Source: Cymodocea nodosa
Taxonomy: Eukaryota > Streptophyta > Magnoliopsida > Alismatales > Cymodoceaceae
Reading direction: 5' to 3'
DNA length: 64,000 nucleotides
Assembly (NCBI GenBank): GCA_036874045.1
Contig: CM072340.1
Span: 9,935,001-9,999,000 of the forward strand
A program made the translations under genes and the position numbers. The notes under the pieces are model-generated. The model did not search any database. It was not told the origin of the DNA and was given only the letters and a program-made list of their open reading frames with translations. Each line of letters opens with the position of its first letter. The first letter of the stretch is position 1. Of the stretch, positions 11,628-22,959 are shown piece after piece.

Positions 11628-13125
11628 GACTCGACATCTAGAAAGTATCCTCACAAACCTTCGATGGTTGGTGATTTTGGTGGTGTTGTGGAGCTTCAGG
11701 GAACTTCCGACGCTTCCTACAGTTAGCATGGTTCTCCACCTCTCCTCACGTAGTCGTTTTCTTCATCTTTTATGCTTCTTTCAGTAATAACTGCTTCTAC
11801 TTAAATGATCGGTTGGATTTCCTTCATTCATATTAACGATGGTGATTTCTTCTTCATTCCATGAGAGAATTCCTACGCGATATGTGTAATCGTGGTTTTC
11901 CTTTGAATTTTCTATTTCTGCAACTACTATAATAGCATGTTAGAAAATAAATGGTCTATGGAGTTAGTGTAACTCAACAGGCTTACTTCGTTGATTTAAC
12001 TATAAAACATGTGCAAATAAGAAATAACTTATAAGCTTATAACACTAACACAACGCGTTACCTTAGTGTATATTCAAGTAACTCAATGCGTATAGTTATG
12101 CTAACTTAACAAGTTAAACATGTGCAACTCACATGACATAATAAAGCATTTACATTCAACACATGTATAATTCTAACTTAACAAGTTCAGATATTTCAGA
12201 TACTTACAAACCTAACTATCCGATGCTTAAACACATTTCAAATAGTTAGCAAATAACTTATCGAAAATCTACTTAAGTTGTATATTAAGGTTTCAACACG
12301 TGTACTTTAAGAAATAATAAAATATTCTTTAAGCATTTAAAACATAACTGTTCGGTACATAAAATATAACTCTTTAAAATAATAGAAAATTTAGAGACTT
12401 TGGAATTAAAAAGCCTGTAATTCACCAATAGGTCAGAAATGTACTTAATTAACGTTAATTCCCTGAAATTATGCAAATTCTTTCATTAAAGCATATAACA
12501 GTGCAATTATAACATAATGGCTTAATTCTCATATGATAAGCTAAATATTATGCAATTAACCGTCATATAACCATTACTATTATGCACTTTTTCATTCTAA
12601 ATAGTATCTGAAACTTATATGCATTTCGGATAGTTAATACCTACCTTCCGAAAGATAATTAAGTCAAGTTTTTAGAAAATGACACGTGTCAAGAAGTTTT
12701 ATGATAAAAAGATATTACAGATACTTGCAAACCTAACTATTTGATGCTTAGACACATTTCAGATAGTTAGTAAATAACTTATTGAAAATTCACTTAAGTT
12801 GTATATTAAGGTTTCAATACGTGTCCTCTAGGAAATAATAAAATATTCTTTAAGCGTTTAAAACATAACTGTCCAATACATGCAATATAACTCTTTGAAA
12901 TAATAGACAATTTGGAAACTTTGAGAATTAAAAAGCTTGTAACTCATTGACAGTTCAGAAATATACTTAATTAACATTAATTCCTTGAAATTATGCATAT
13001 TCTTTCATTAAAGCATATAATAGTGCAATTATAATATAATAGTTTAATTCTCATATGATAAGCTAAATATTATGTAATTAACCATCATTTAACCGTTAAT
13101 ATTATGCACTTTTTCATTCTAAACA
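11628..13125 (-). repeat. Gypsy LTR copy A, second piece
   Basis: This continues 456-548 beyond SIRE-1 and is collinear with 34228-35188. The reverse complement of its right end reads TGTTTAGAATGAAAAAGTGC, the LTR start seen at 47173 and 35188. No polypurine tract follows, so this is a lone or partial LTR. It differs from the other copies by an internal duplication (separate entry). Confidence 0.85.
12184..13125 (-). repeat. Tandem duplication of about 530 bp inside LTR copy A
   Basis: 12184-12712 and 12713-13125 read the same in order: cagatacttacaaacctaac, a cacgtgt-type block, ataactctttaaaataatag, then attatgcactttttcattct. The first unit runs up to LTR-terminus sequence and then re-enters LTR interior. 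The copies at 33797-35188 and 47173-48602 have one unit only. Confidence 0.8.
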
Positions 13126-14373
13126 CTAACTATCCAAAAATTCAAGGAAATTAGAAAGTTAGGAAGGCTAACTCTTCAAAACTTAAGTCATTCAATTACA
13201 TGTAGAAATTTAGTCGAAAGCTTACAAGAAAATTCAGAAGGTTACTGTAGCTAACTATCTGAAAGTTAAAACACTTCAATAAGTTAATAGCTACAACTAT
13301 TCAAAAGTTAAGTTACTCAAATACACACGTGTAGAATTCAAAAATCCAGTCGGAAGCTTAAAAGGATTTTTGGAGAGTTAGAAAGCTAACTATTCAAAAA
13401 ACAGGAAGTTTCGAAATGTTACAATTTTAACTATCTAAAACTTAAGACATTCAATTATGCACGTGTAGAAATAAAGAAATACATGTTGAGTAGTCAAAAG
13501 CTTTGAAGTATAATTGTTCAAGTTTTTTAGAGGGTTACAAGATAACTATTCGAGTTTTTCGGAGAGTTACAAGCTAACTAACCGAAACTAAGAAGCCTCA
13601 TGTGTATGACTTAAAATCCCACGTGACATAGACAAAATGACTTAAGTGGATTTTTGGTGACTTACGGCTATCCTTTAAAGAGTTACATAGTTAACCATTC
13701 AAAAATCAAAGGGAATCGAAAGGTTACAAGTTGGATAGTATACAGAATGGTAACTTACTATTTTTGAGACTGACTACATAGTAAGTACAACAAAAAACAT
13801 TCATTAGAAGTGAATATGATCATTATATCTCTTGGTATAAATATAATAAGTAAAGGGAAGATAAAAATAACCATTATCATATATTGAGAGCTACTCAAAA
13901 ATTTCAAAAAAAAATACTTAGTCTGCAAATACAAAAGTGATACACTCTTAAGCATATTGAAGTACAAAAGCTCCTTATGCTCAAGTTCTGATTCAAAGCT
14001 CAAAGTTGTTGGTTCGTGAGTTTGTACTTGAAAACTCACTATTGGTTAAGAGCTTGGACCTGAAAGCTTGAGAAAGGTTGGTTGTTGAGCTTCTACTTGA
14101 AAGCTCAAGTATTGGTTATTGCTTTAACCTAAAAGCAAGTGTTGTAAGTAGTTAAATACTTAGTGAAGCCCAAGTGAACCTTGGGGGTGGACTAGCCAAG
14201 TTGGTGAACCACCTAAAATCTCCTTGTGTTCATTATTCTTTATTGCTTTGCATGCATATTCATTAATTAAGCTCATAGTTTAATTGAATCAACTAGTGAA
14301 GTTTAAAAAGAACCTAAAATTACACATAGATCACCATTCACCCCCCCCTCTAGTGAGCCATACGATCCTAACA
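13126..14373 (+). repeat. Partial SIRE-type LTR, relative of the SIRE-NA LTR
   Basis: It ends with a block (about 14338-14373) matching the reverse complement of the SIRE-NA LTR edge at 56630-56665 (C-run, TCTAGTGA...CC, CCTAACA). The lines before it (about 14040-14230) match the reverse of the SIRE-NA LTR around 56790-56900. The left part (13126-13740) is a decayed array of AGTTA/TAACT dyads with CACGTG-type hexamers. No primer site follows. Confidence 0.65.
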
Positions 14374-14616
14374 AGGAGAGCTAGTGACATCCAACTTGAT
14401 AGAAGAAAGAAGGGTGTTTGATGAACTTGGGCTAGATGGAAATGGCTTAACAAATAAGTCATCTAATGAGTGTAGACTAGACAACTAGACAAAGGAGGGT
14501 GAACTACTTATTGGATATCCACCTAGAAAATCCAATTGTTGCAAGGGGGTGATAATGTTAGTAGCTATAATGGTAAGCAATAGGGCCCCTATTGTTGGAG
14601 AAGTAGGTGGGTGGGA
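14374..14616. other. Unassigned sequence, interrupted by the Tork element
   Basis: I recognise nothing here. It continues at 20709 after the Tork-like insertion. No ORF of note. Confidence 0.4.
14612..14616. repeat. Target-site duplication TGGGA (left; right copy 20704-20708)
   Basis: The 5-bp direct repeats match perfectly on both sides of the Tork-like element. Confidence 0.9.
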
Positions 14617-15638
14617 TGTTAGAACTGAACCAATTGTTTAGTCAACTTACTATGGCACGATTCTAAAACACTCATCTCTTAACTCACAGAAACTGGAAAG
14701 TGAAGAGAAAGAGGAAAAAATAACACTGAAGACACAGGATTTACGTGGTTCAGCAACAGCCTACGTCCACGGAGAGTTGAAGGTTCTACTATGAGCTTCA
14801 GCACAATCAACCACAATATTTTACAACATCATAAAGGTTTATATACTACCCAACTTAGGGTTAATAAACATTTAATTACATTTGAGCCATTACAGTAGAG
14901 AAATAATGTTTTGAAGAAGGAACTCTCAATTTCAGAGTCTTATCTTCCTATCTTTCTGAAATCTGCAACACTTCGGATAGTTACAGAACTTAACTATCCG
15001 AAAAAAATTCTTCTTTCTTCATTTGATGTACTAGGTAGTACCGTAGCAGGCTAACTGTCTAGAAAGATTTGGTCTTTCGGATAGTTACCGACTTAACTAT
15101 CCGAAAACTCACTTATGTCTCTCTCTCTGTCCAATCGGAAGGTTCTGCCGTTAACTCTCTAAAAACTATATGTCTTTCGGATAGTTACTAACTTAACTAT
15201 CCAAAAACTCACTTAAGTGTCTCTTTAGTCACTTCAGAAGGTTGTAATTGTAACCTTCTGAAAAACTTATGATTTTTGGATAATTACAGCCTAACTATTC
15301 AAAGATCCACTTAAGTCACTACTTTCGGATACTTGGCTTCTTAACTATCCGAACATCCACTTAAGTGTCTGACTTTTGGATACTTAGTTTCATAACTATC
15401 TGAATGTCTACTTAAGAGTCCTTTAAGTCATTTTGGATGGTTATAGCTAGTAACCCTCTGAAATCTCCTAACTTCTGATAGTTAGCTCAAAGCCTTCCGA
15501 CTGAAAACATTATTATGGATATTTTAACTTGATAACCTTCCGAAATTATAAATTTATTGGAGACTTACTGCTAACAAGCTTTTGATTGAACTTGGACTTC
15601 TTGTGGCATACTCTACACCTGTACCACTTACCCTAACG
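14617..15638 (-). repeat. 3' LTR of the Tork-like element
   Basis: It pairs with 19680-20703 over its whole length. It contains a TATA-like box on the minus strand (14838-14847) and an array of perfect or near-perfect dyads such as TTCGGATAGTTA...TAACTATCCGAA (14972-15002) and TCAGAAGGTT...AACCTTCTGA (about 15234-15260). A purine-rich tract (minus strand) adjoins at 15639-15655. Confidence 0.92.
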
Positions 15639-15959
15639 ATCTCCTACTTGAAGTTTGACACAATGATCACAGGAAAAAAATCTCTACTCTTGGCTTACAG
15701 ATTATTTGTAGTTCAAATAAACATCAACTCCACGTCCCATTTTCCTTAATTATTTAGGAGATCAATTAAGGCCATATAGAGCCTCAATTTCTACATATTT
15801 AGAACTTTAGTTAACATGTCTGCAACATTTTCAACACCGGCAATCTTCTATAGATCTAACCTATTTTGCTCTATCTCTTTCCTTATGAAATGAAACCTCA
15901 TTCTCAAATGCTTAGACCTTGAATGAAACTTCGGATTTTCAGCTAAGTAAATGACACTT

Positions 15960-16300
15960 TGATTGTCATAGAATAGAATATTTCTTTTCTATTTGTGCCC
16001 TAATTCGGCTAGTACATTCTCTAGTTAGATTCTTTCTTTAGCTACCTCTACTACTACAACATATTCAGCTTCTGTGGTCGAAAGTGCACTAATACTTTGC
16101 AGCTTAGATCTCCAGCTTATTGTAGTACTTCCTATATAGAAAACATAACTTGAAGTACTTCTGCTTTTATCTAACTCTCTTCCCAAATCAGCATCACAGT
16201 AGTCAATCAATTCGATTGGTCCTTTCTTGAAGTTCAGATCTACATCTAGGGAATATCTGAGATATCTAAGTATCCACAGCACAGTAGACTAATGCTCAAC
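15960..16300 (-). mobile_element. pol: Tork-like RNase H part
   Basis: The minus-strand translation has ILRYLRYSLDVDLNFKK, IDYCDADLGRELDKSRSTS and ALSTTEAEYVVVVEVAKE, the Copia RNase H signatures. Confidence 0.85.
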
Positions 16301-17320
16301 TCCTGGATTTGCCATATATCTACTAACCACTCCTACTACATGAGATATATCAAATCTTGTGCATATCATGGCATACATTAAACTTTCCATTGTTGAAGCA
16401 TATGGTATTTTGGACATCTTTGTCCTTTCTTCTTCAATCATAGTTGACTAATCTTTAGACAACTTGAAGTGGGGTCCGAGAGGAAATTCAGTTTTCCTCT
16501 CATTTGAGATGTTAAATCTTCTAAGTACATTTTCTAAGTACTTCTTCTGATTTAATCTCAATGTGCTTGCCTTTCTATCTCAGATGATTCTCATACCCAA
16601 GATTTAATCTCAATCCTTCATGTCAAATTCTTTTGATAGTTGTCTCTTTAATTGCTTAATCTGTTTCATACTTGAACAAGCAATTAACATATCATCTACA
16701 TAAATTAGTAGAATAATGAAGCAATCATTAAACAGTTTTATGTAGCAGCAATAGTCTATATCACATCTTTTGAAGCATAGGGTACAAATAAAGGTATCAA
16801 ATCTCTTATACCATTGTTATGGTGCTTACTTCAAACCATACAGACTTTTCAACAATCTACATACTATCTTTCTTTTCTTGCCAGTTACTGCAAATCCTTC
16901 TAGTTGCATCATGTAAAGTTCTTCTTGCAAATCTCCATGTAGGAATGCTGTCTTTACATCCATTTGTTCCAAGAACAAATTTTCTGTAGCAACAATGCTT
17001 AAGACTATTCTTATAGTATTCATCTTCACAATTGAAGAGAATACTTCAATATAGTCTATGTCTTGAATTTGCTGAAAACTCTTGACTACAAGTCTGGCCT
17101 TAAATTTCTTGCTGCCATCTAGTTGTTCCTTCATCCTAAACACCCACTTGTTTCCTAGGATTTTCTTTCCTTCTAGTGATGATGTTAGCTCCCAAGTTTT
17201 ATTCTTCTCTAGGGACATCATTTTTACTTTCGTTGCTAACTCCCATTTATGTGCATCACTTGCACAGATTGCTTCTTGATATGATTCAGGTTCACCATCA
17301 TCCGTTAGCAACAAATAATT
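16300..17320 (-). mobile_element. pol: Tork-like reverse transcriptase part
   Basis: The sequence has KWVFRMKEQLDGS...KARLVVKSFQQ, MDVKTAFLHGDLQEELYM and RLLKSLYGLK. The catalytic YVDDMLIA (about 16681-16704) follows. This is typical Copia RT in the expected position between integrase and RNase H. Confidence 0.9.
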
Positions 17321-17329
17321 GAATGATGG

Positions 17330-18540
17330 TACATACCTTTCTGGTTGTCTGGAAACCCTTCCAGATCTTCTAAGTTGTCTTGTGACAACTTCATCTTCTT
17401 GTTCATCTAGATGTTCTTGTTGTTCAGCCTTTGGAAGTTGAATTTCTTCTGCAGGTTCCTTCTAAAGTTGTTCAACATCATTATCTAGACTGATCTCAAC
17501 AATACTTTTAGACTGAAGCTCAAACTGCTGTTCATTTACACTCTCTTTGTGCTTGTACATCTTGGATTCAATGAATGTGACATCTTTTGCACGGATTATT
17601 TTCTTGGTTTCTTCTATCCAGAATCTGTAACCAAAATAATCATTACCATAGCCAATGAAATAACACTTCTATGATTTTGAATCCAGCTTGTCTCTTTTGT
17701 CACTATGCAAGTGGACAAATGACTTGGATCTAAAGATTTTTAAATGAGCATAGTTGACCTCTTTCCCAGTTCACAATTCTTTAGGGTTTTTGAGCCCCAT
17801 TGGGACAGATGGTCCTCTATTTATTAGATAGGCGACTGTATTGACAACTTCTGCCTAGAATGTCTTGGGAAAATCTGCATGTAGTCTCATGCATCTTGCC
17901 CATTCATTCAAGGTTCTATTCATCCTTTCAGCAACTCCATTTTTTTGTAGAGTTCCAACTACAATCCTCTACCTTCTAATCCCTTGCTCCTCATAGTAAA
18001 CTTTGAATTCATGGCTATCATATTCTCCTCTATTATCTGACTTGATGGATTTAATTTTTCTTCCACTCTGATTTTCCACTTCTGCCTTCCATTTCTTAAA
18101 GACTTGGAAAACTTTAGACTTCTATTTCAGAAAATAAATCCATACCTTCCTTGTACTATCATCAATGAAGGTGACATAATAAAGAGCACCTCCTAAAGAA
18201 CTGATAAGGGCAGGTCCCCACACATCTGTGTAAACCAACTCCAATTTCTATGACTTAGGATTATGAGGAGTCTTGGCAAAGCTGACTTTCTTCTACTTTC
18301 CCTCAATGTAGTCTTCATATATCCCTAAATTAACATTCTTCAACTTAGGGATTTTCCCTTCTGCCACTAAAACCTTCAGTCTTGTCTCACTAAGGTGTCC
18401 TAGTCTTTTATGCCATAAGTTAGTATCTTCAGTATCACTAACTACTGCAATAGTGTCATCTTGATCCGATGTCAAATATAAGGTGTATGTCCTCTATCCT
18501 AAGGCAATAATTCTTGCACCTTTGGTTACCTTCCACTTGC
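17330..18540 (-). mobile_element. pol: Tork-like integrase part
   Basis: LWHKRLGHLSETRLKVL (about 18380-18440) is the GAG-pre-integrase zinc-binding region seen in Tnt1-like elements. Further down (minus direction) come the integrase core and a Gln/Glu-rich linker to RT. Confidence 0.8.
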
Positions 18541-18646
18541 CTGCACCAAAGATAATCTGATAACCATCATTATCTAGGAAACTTATGGAAATTAGTTGCT
18601 TTACAAGATCAGGAATATATTTGACTTCTTGTAATTTCCATATCCC

Positions 18647-19642
18647 TTATTTTGTTTTAATATGTACCTCTCCTTTTCCCAACACATCCAAACTTGTGTT
18701 ATTAGCTAGGTACACTTTCTTCACAAGAGTTGCACGATTATTGTGCAACAAATCTTTCCTATAAGTAGTGTGGAATGAAGCTCCTAAGTCTAGTGCCCAT
18801 GAGTCAATGGAACTGTCCACACAGCATACTAGGGCATCATCTGAATCGTAGGAGACAACATTTGCACCTGCTCCTTCTAATTCCTTCCCTTTGCTGTCTT
18901 TCTTGGGAGCCTTACATTGTGACTTGAAGTGCCCCCATTGACTACAGTTCCAACATTTAATATCTGATCTCACCTTACTAGTACCTCTAGACTTTGACCT
19001 TCCTTTGGATTTAAATTGTTTTGATTTACTTCTCCCTCTACTTTCAACACTAAGGGCAGAAGTTGAAGTTGACAATTCACTTTTCTTGCGAATGTCTTCA
19101 CTCAAAATTAAATCTTGGATGTCACTCATTTTGAGCTTCTCATGACCTAGTGAACTACTTACACTAGTCACAATAGGAGACCAACTTTCTAATAATGAGG
19201 ATAATAAAATCAAAGCCCTGACTTTATCATCAAATACTATATCTACTGAATGCAGTTGATTCAAAATAGTATTTAACTCATTAACATGGTCTGTAACATT
19301 TCCACTTTCATGCATTTTTAGATTGAATAATCTACGCATGAGAAATACCTTGTTGGCGGCTGATGGCTTCTCATACATGTTGGATAGTGCTTTCATCAAG
19401 TCAGCCATTGTTTTCTCCTTGGCAACATTTGAATGAACATTCCTTACTAGTGACAACCTGACGAGACCTAGAGCTTTCTTGTCTAGCAACTCATACTCTT
19501 CCTGATCCATCTTCTCTAGTTTTCTTCTAAACAAAGGTTGATGAAGATCATTTTGATACAAACAGTCTTCTATCTGAGACCTCTAGTATCTGAAATCTTT
19601 TCCATCAAACTTCTCGATCCTAAGCTTTCTATTGTCTACCAT
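18647..19642 (-). mobile_element. gag: Tork-like gag and protease parts
   Basis: It starts at an ATG (19642) 23 bases after the primer site, reading MVDNRKLRIEKFDGKDF. It has the UBN2-type gag core (LMKALSNMYEKPSAANKVFLMRRLFNLKM split over two phrases), a Lys/Ser/Arg-rich stretch and a CX2CX4HX4C knuckle CWNCSQWGHFKSQC. It ends with the protease region ALDLGASFHTT (about 18766-18798). Broken; few breaks in this part. Confidence 0.87.
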
Positions 19643-19664
19643 TCTATTAAACTAAAAAACATTC

Positions 19665-19677
19665 GGCTCTAATACTA
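19665..19677 (-). other. Primer binding site of the Tork-like element (degenerate iMet)
   Basis: The reverse complement TAGTATTAGAGCC lies just inside the 5' LTR and corresponds to TGGTATCAGAGC. Confidence 0.65.
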
Positions 19678-19679
19678 GT

Positions 19680-20703
19680 TGTTAGAACTAAACCAATCGT
19701 TCAGTCAACTTACTATGACACGATTTTGAAACACTCACCTCTTAACTCACTGAAACTGAAAAGTGAAGAGAAAGAGGAAAAAATAACACTGAAGACATAG
19801 GATTTACGTGGTTCAATAATAGCCTACGTCCATGAAGAGTTGAGGGTTCTACTATGAGCTTCGGCACAATCAACCACACTATTTTACAACATCAGAAAGG
19901 TTTATATACTACCCAACTTATGGTTAATAAACCTTTAATTACATTTAAGCCATTACAGTAGAGAAATAATGCTTCAGAGAATGAACTCTCAATTTCGAAG
20001 CCTTATCTTCCTATCTTTCTGAAATCTACAACTCTTCAGATAGTTACAGAACTTAACTATCTGAAGAAAATTCTGCTTTCTTCATTTGATGCATTGGGCG
20101 GTACTGTAGCAAGCTAATTGTCCGAAGAGATTCGATCATTCGGATAGTTACAGACTTAATTGTCCGAAAACTCACTTATGTCTCTCTTTCTATCCAATCG
20201 AAAGGTTTTGCCGTTAACTCTCCGAAAACTGCATGTCTTTCGGATAGTTACTGACTTAACTATCTAAAAACTCACTTAAGTGTCTCTTCAGTCACTTTGG
20301 AAGGTTGTAGCTGTAACCTTCCGAAAAACTTATGATTTTCGGATAGTTACAGCTTAACTATCTGAAGATCTACTTAAGTCACTGCTTTTCAGATACTTGA
20401 CTTCTTAACTATCCGAACATCCACTTGAGTGTCTGACTTTTGGATACTTAGTTTCATAACTGTCCGAATGTCCACTTAAAAGTCATTTAAGTCATTCTAG
20501 ATGGTTATAGCTAGTAACCCTTCGAAATCTCCTGTCTTTCAGATAATTAGCTCAAAGCCTTTTGACTAAAAACATTATTTTAGATACTTTGACCTAATAA
20601 CCTTCCGAAATTATAAATCTATCAAAGACTTACTGCTAACAAGCTTCCAACTAAACTTAAACTTCTTGTGACATACTCCACACCTGTACCACTTACCCTA
20701 ACA
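19680..20703 (-). repeat. 5' LTR of the Tork-like element
   Basis: It runs TGTTAGGG...TTCTAACA on the minus strand. A TATA-like box (agtatataaa, minus, 19911-19920) lies at the same relative position as in the other LTR, and the dyad array is present. Confidence 0.92.
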
Positions 20704-20708
20704 TGGGA

Positions 20709-21098
20709 ATCGCTTAGTCAAGCTAGGGTTGGATTCCAACTTTTAAAACCAAGTTGAGATTAAGGAAAGTTTTGTAGATTAGGGTTTCATTAATACAATA
20801 AAGAGAAACATATAGGTCCATACGTGGATTCCATATATGGGAGAATTCGAATGGTTAATTATGTATGTAACATAACAATTTGGTGTTCATTTATTTTTCC
20901 ATGGAAAATGAATATTTGATCAGGTATGAAAATACTTATTTAACAAGTGCTTACTTTAAAATAAGTTGATATAAAAAATATTTTCTAATGCCACCTTGGT
21001 CATTTTAAAATGTAAAATGAAAGTATCAGCGAAGGAGTAAAAATCTCCCGTCTTCCAATTTGTTTTGCAAATTAATACAGAACGACTTTAGTCACGGC
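20709..21098. other. Intergenic host-like DNA, no gene seen
   Basis: This is the continuation of 14374-14616 after the Tork insertion, then AT-rich sequence with no coding signal. Confidence 0.4.
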
Positions 21099-21219
21099 AT
21101 GAAGAAGAAGAAGATCTTCAATTCCTTTGTTGTGTAAGGTATGGGTTTTATTCTTTGATTTTTTTTATTACAAGCTTGTCGTATTTGATTAATTGAAAAA
21201 AACAAAAATGTGGTTTAAT

Positions 21220-21420
21220 GTCTAATTCCAACTGGGCTTCCCGAACACACGGCCCAGTCAATAATGTGTTAATGTCGTATGCCGTGCTAGTCCATACCAT
21301 GTATGAAGGGTCAGGTCCGGCCCACCCAATTCAAGAAAAAGGAAGAGAATGAATACACAGCTTGGTCTTCGGTCTTCTAATCTTCTCATTCTCGTTCTCC
21401 GTTCGTTTTGATACGAGACG
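21220..21420 (+). promoter_or_regulatory. Possible host promoter with TGGGC-type site II motifs
   Basis: TGGGCT (about 21233), GGCCCA (about 21252) and GGCCCA (about 21319) are the plant site II elements bound by TCP factors, common before housekeeping genes. A pyrimidine-rich stretch (about 21360-21400, ttctaatcttctcattctcg) looks like a plant 5' leader and leads to ATGs at 21422 and 21430. GC content is clearly higher than in the surroundings. This is inference from composition and motifs only. Confidence 0.35.
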
Positions 21421-21429
21421 CATGGCGCC

Positions 21430-21570
21430 ATGGCTGTTATTCGAATTGTCGTGTCTGTGACAGCGACGACGAGGATAAGAAAAGTATCCGCCGGAGGGAA
21501 GGAATCCGGAGCGAAAAGGATGGAGGATGAGACAATCCAGAGCTGTGCATGCACACTAATAATAATGTAA
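21430..21570 (+). pseudogene. Possible first exon or gene remnant (46-codon frame)
   Basis: The frame from ATG 21430 reads MAVIRIVVSVTATTRIRKV and continues to a stop at 21568-21570, in a CG-rich context following the promoter-like stretch. I do not recognise the product. It may be the first exon of a gene (GT dinucleotides inside could be donors) or the 5' stump of a gene displaced by the adjoining foldback (from 21737). Long minus-strand frames over 21258-21759 overlap each other and show no known family, so I do not call them. Confidence 0.25.
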
Positions 21571-21736
21571 AGAAGAGGGACCGATTCCACCAAGGCTGTG
21601 ACGTCCACAGCTTTGTGCATGGTTGGGACGTGCCAACCGGAAACACACTTCTCTTTCCACCAGCCATTTTTCAAAAGGAAGCAACCTGAAGAGGGAATAA
21701 TGGCAGATGAGTGGAACGTTGATCGATGTTGCATAT

Positions 21737-22905
21737 GTTATCATTTTTTGAATTTTCAATGTATACTTTGAAAATTCTAATAATCGTCATAATATTAGTA
21801 AGGAAGTTTACATTTAAAAGTGACACGTGAAAAACATTTTTCCTAATCTATGAGGGTAAGGTACCTGCCAAAGAAGTTTATATATGGTACCTAACCATAA
21901 GTTTATCCTACAACTACAAGTTTGCTACATACAAGTTGTAACAAAAACATAAAAGAAGACTATTAACTCCAAAATTCACCTCAAGCAACCAAAACACTAT
22001 TAGACTCCCTTCATAGCTAATTACCTAATTAAGCTTTGAGATATTAAAAGGCATATAAAAGAATTTAATGAACCACAGTTCAGCAAGTTTCCAAACTATT
22101 CATCTAAAATGATTACAGGTAAGAAATGCATTACTAAAAAAGGCGTAATTAGTCATTTACTACATATATGCAAAAATAGTGCTAATGTCTATGAATGGCA
22201 TGTTATGCATGAAGAGCTAAATTTATGAAGTTAATTACAACTTTTGACTACAATTGCATTTACTCTTGATAGCACGAGTTCAGAAGTCAACTAATCCATT
22301 CTTGAAAATTATTTAATCAGTCAATTAACTTAAAGATGACTTAACATATAATCTCCAAGGTCCTACTTATAATGTATTGTAATTGGGCCCAAGAATCAAC
22401 TAAACATCATAATTATACACAGAATATTACAAATTTATACCTGCAGTTGAATTCTCTAGTGATACTGTAATTATCTAACTATGCAAAGACTACAATCACC
22501 ATTATATGTGATCCATAAATGAATGCACAACCTCTATCAATGCATTTTAATTGGACACATGGATAAACCTTCTTAATAATTTAGTGATTCACATATATAT
22601 GCACTAAATCTTTCATAAATATGCATGTATCACTATATAATGCCAAGCTCACCCATAACTAATGTATCAATAACACTATACATGTTAAAAATGAAAAATC
22701 TACTAATATTCATAATAATCATGTCACGTTTGGCATTTACAACAATACATGCCATTTCAATAATGATGATGCAATACTAGTCAAAAAATGCAAAAATCTA
22801 TGGTAATATGTCATAATCAACATCACTATGCAACAATCATTGATATAATGTAATAATCTCTATTATTAAGCAATAAACCAAAGATATTATGTAAGAATCC
22901 ACATG
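21737..22905 (+). repeat. Left arm of the foldback
   Basis: It pairs over its full length with 22960-24090, estimated at 75-85% by eye with small gaps. No ORF. Confidence 0.75.
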
Positions 22906-22959
22906 TTTTCTTGATATTTAGCCTAAAAATAGCATTTTTAAAGATTAAAGCATATTTAG

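Larger units (their letters stand above)
14617..20703 (-). mobile_element. Tork/Tnt1-like Ty1/Copia retrotransposon with both LTRs, broken inside
   Basis: LTRs are 14617-15638 and 19680-20703, flanked by a perfect TGGGA duplication (14612-14616 and 20704-20708). Inside, on the minus strand and in canonical Copia order, are primer site, gag, protease, integrase, reverse transcriptase and RNase H. All main domains can be recognised, but the coding sequence is broken many times. The LTRs differ at about 9 of 90 bases at one end, so this is clearly older than SIRE-1: several million years at a generic rate. Confidence 0.93.

Noticed and set aside
13126-14373. Complete solo LTR with target duplication
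   Set aside because: The right end is clear but the left end is missing against Gypsy LTR copy A, and no duplication could be matched.
21258-21759. Three overlapping minus-strand frames of 67-158 codons
   Set aside because: They overlap in different frames in a GC-rich stretch, share no family features and lie over a plus-strand promoter-like region.
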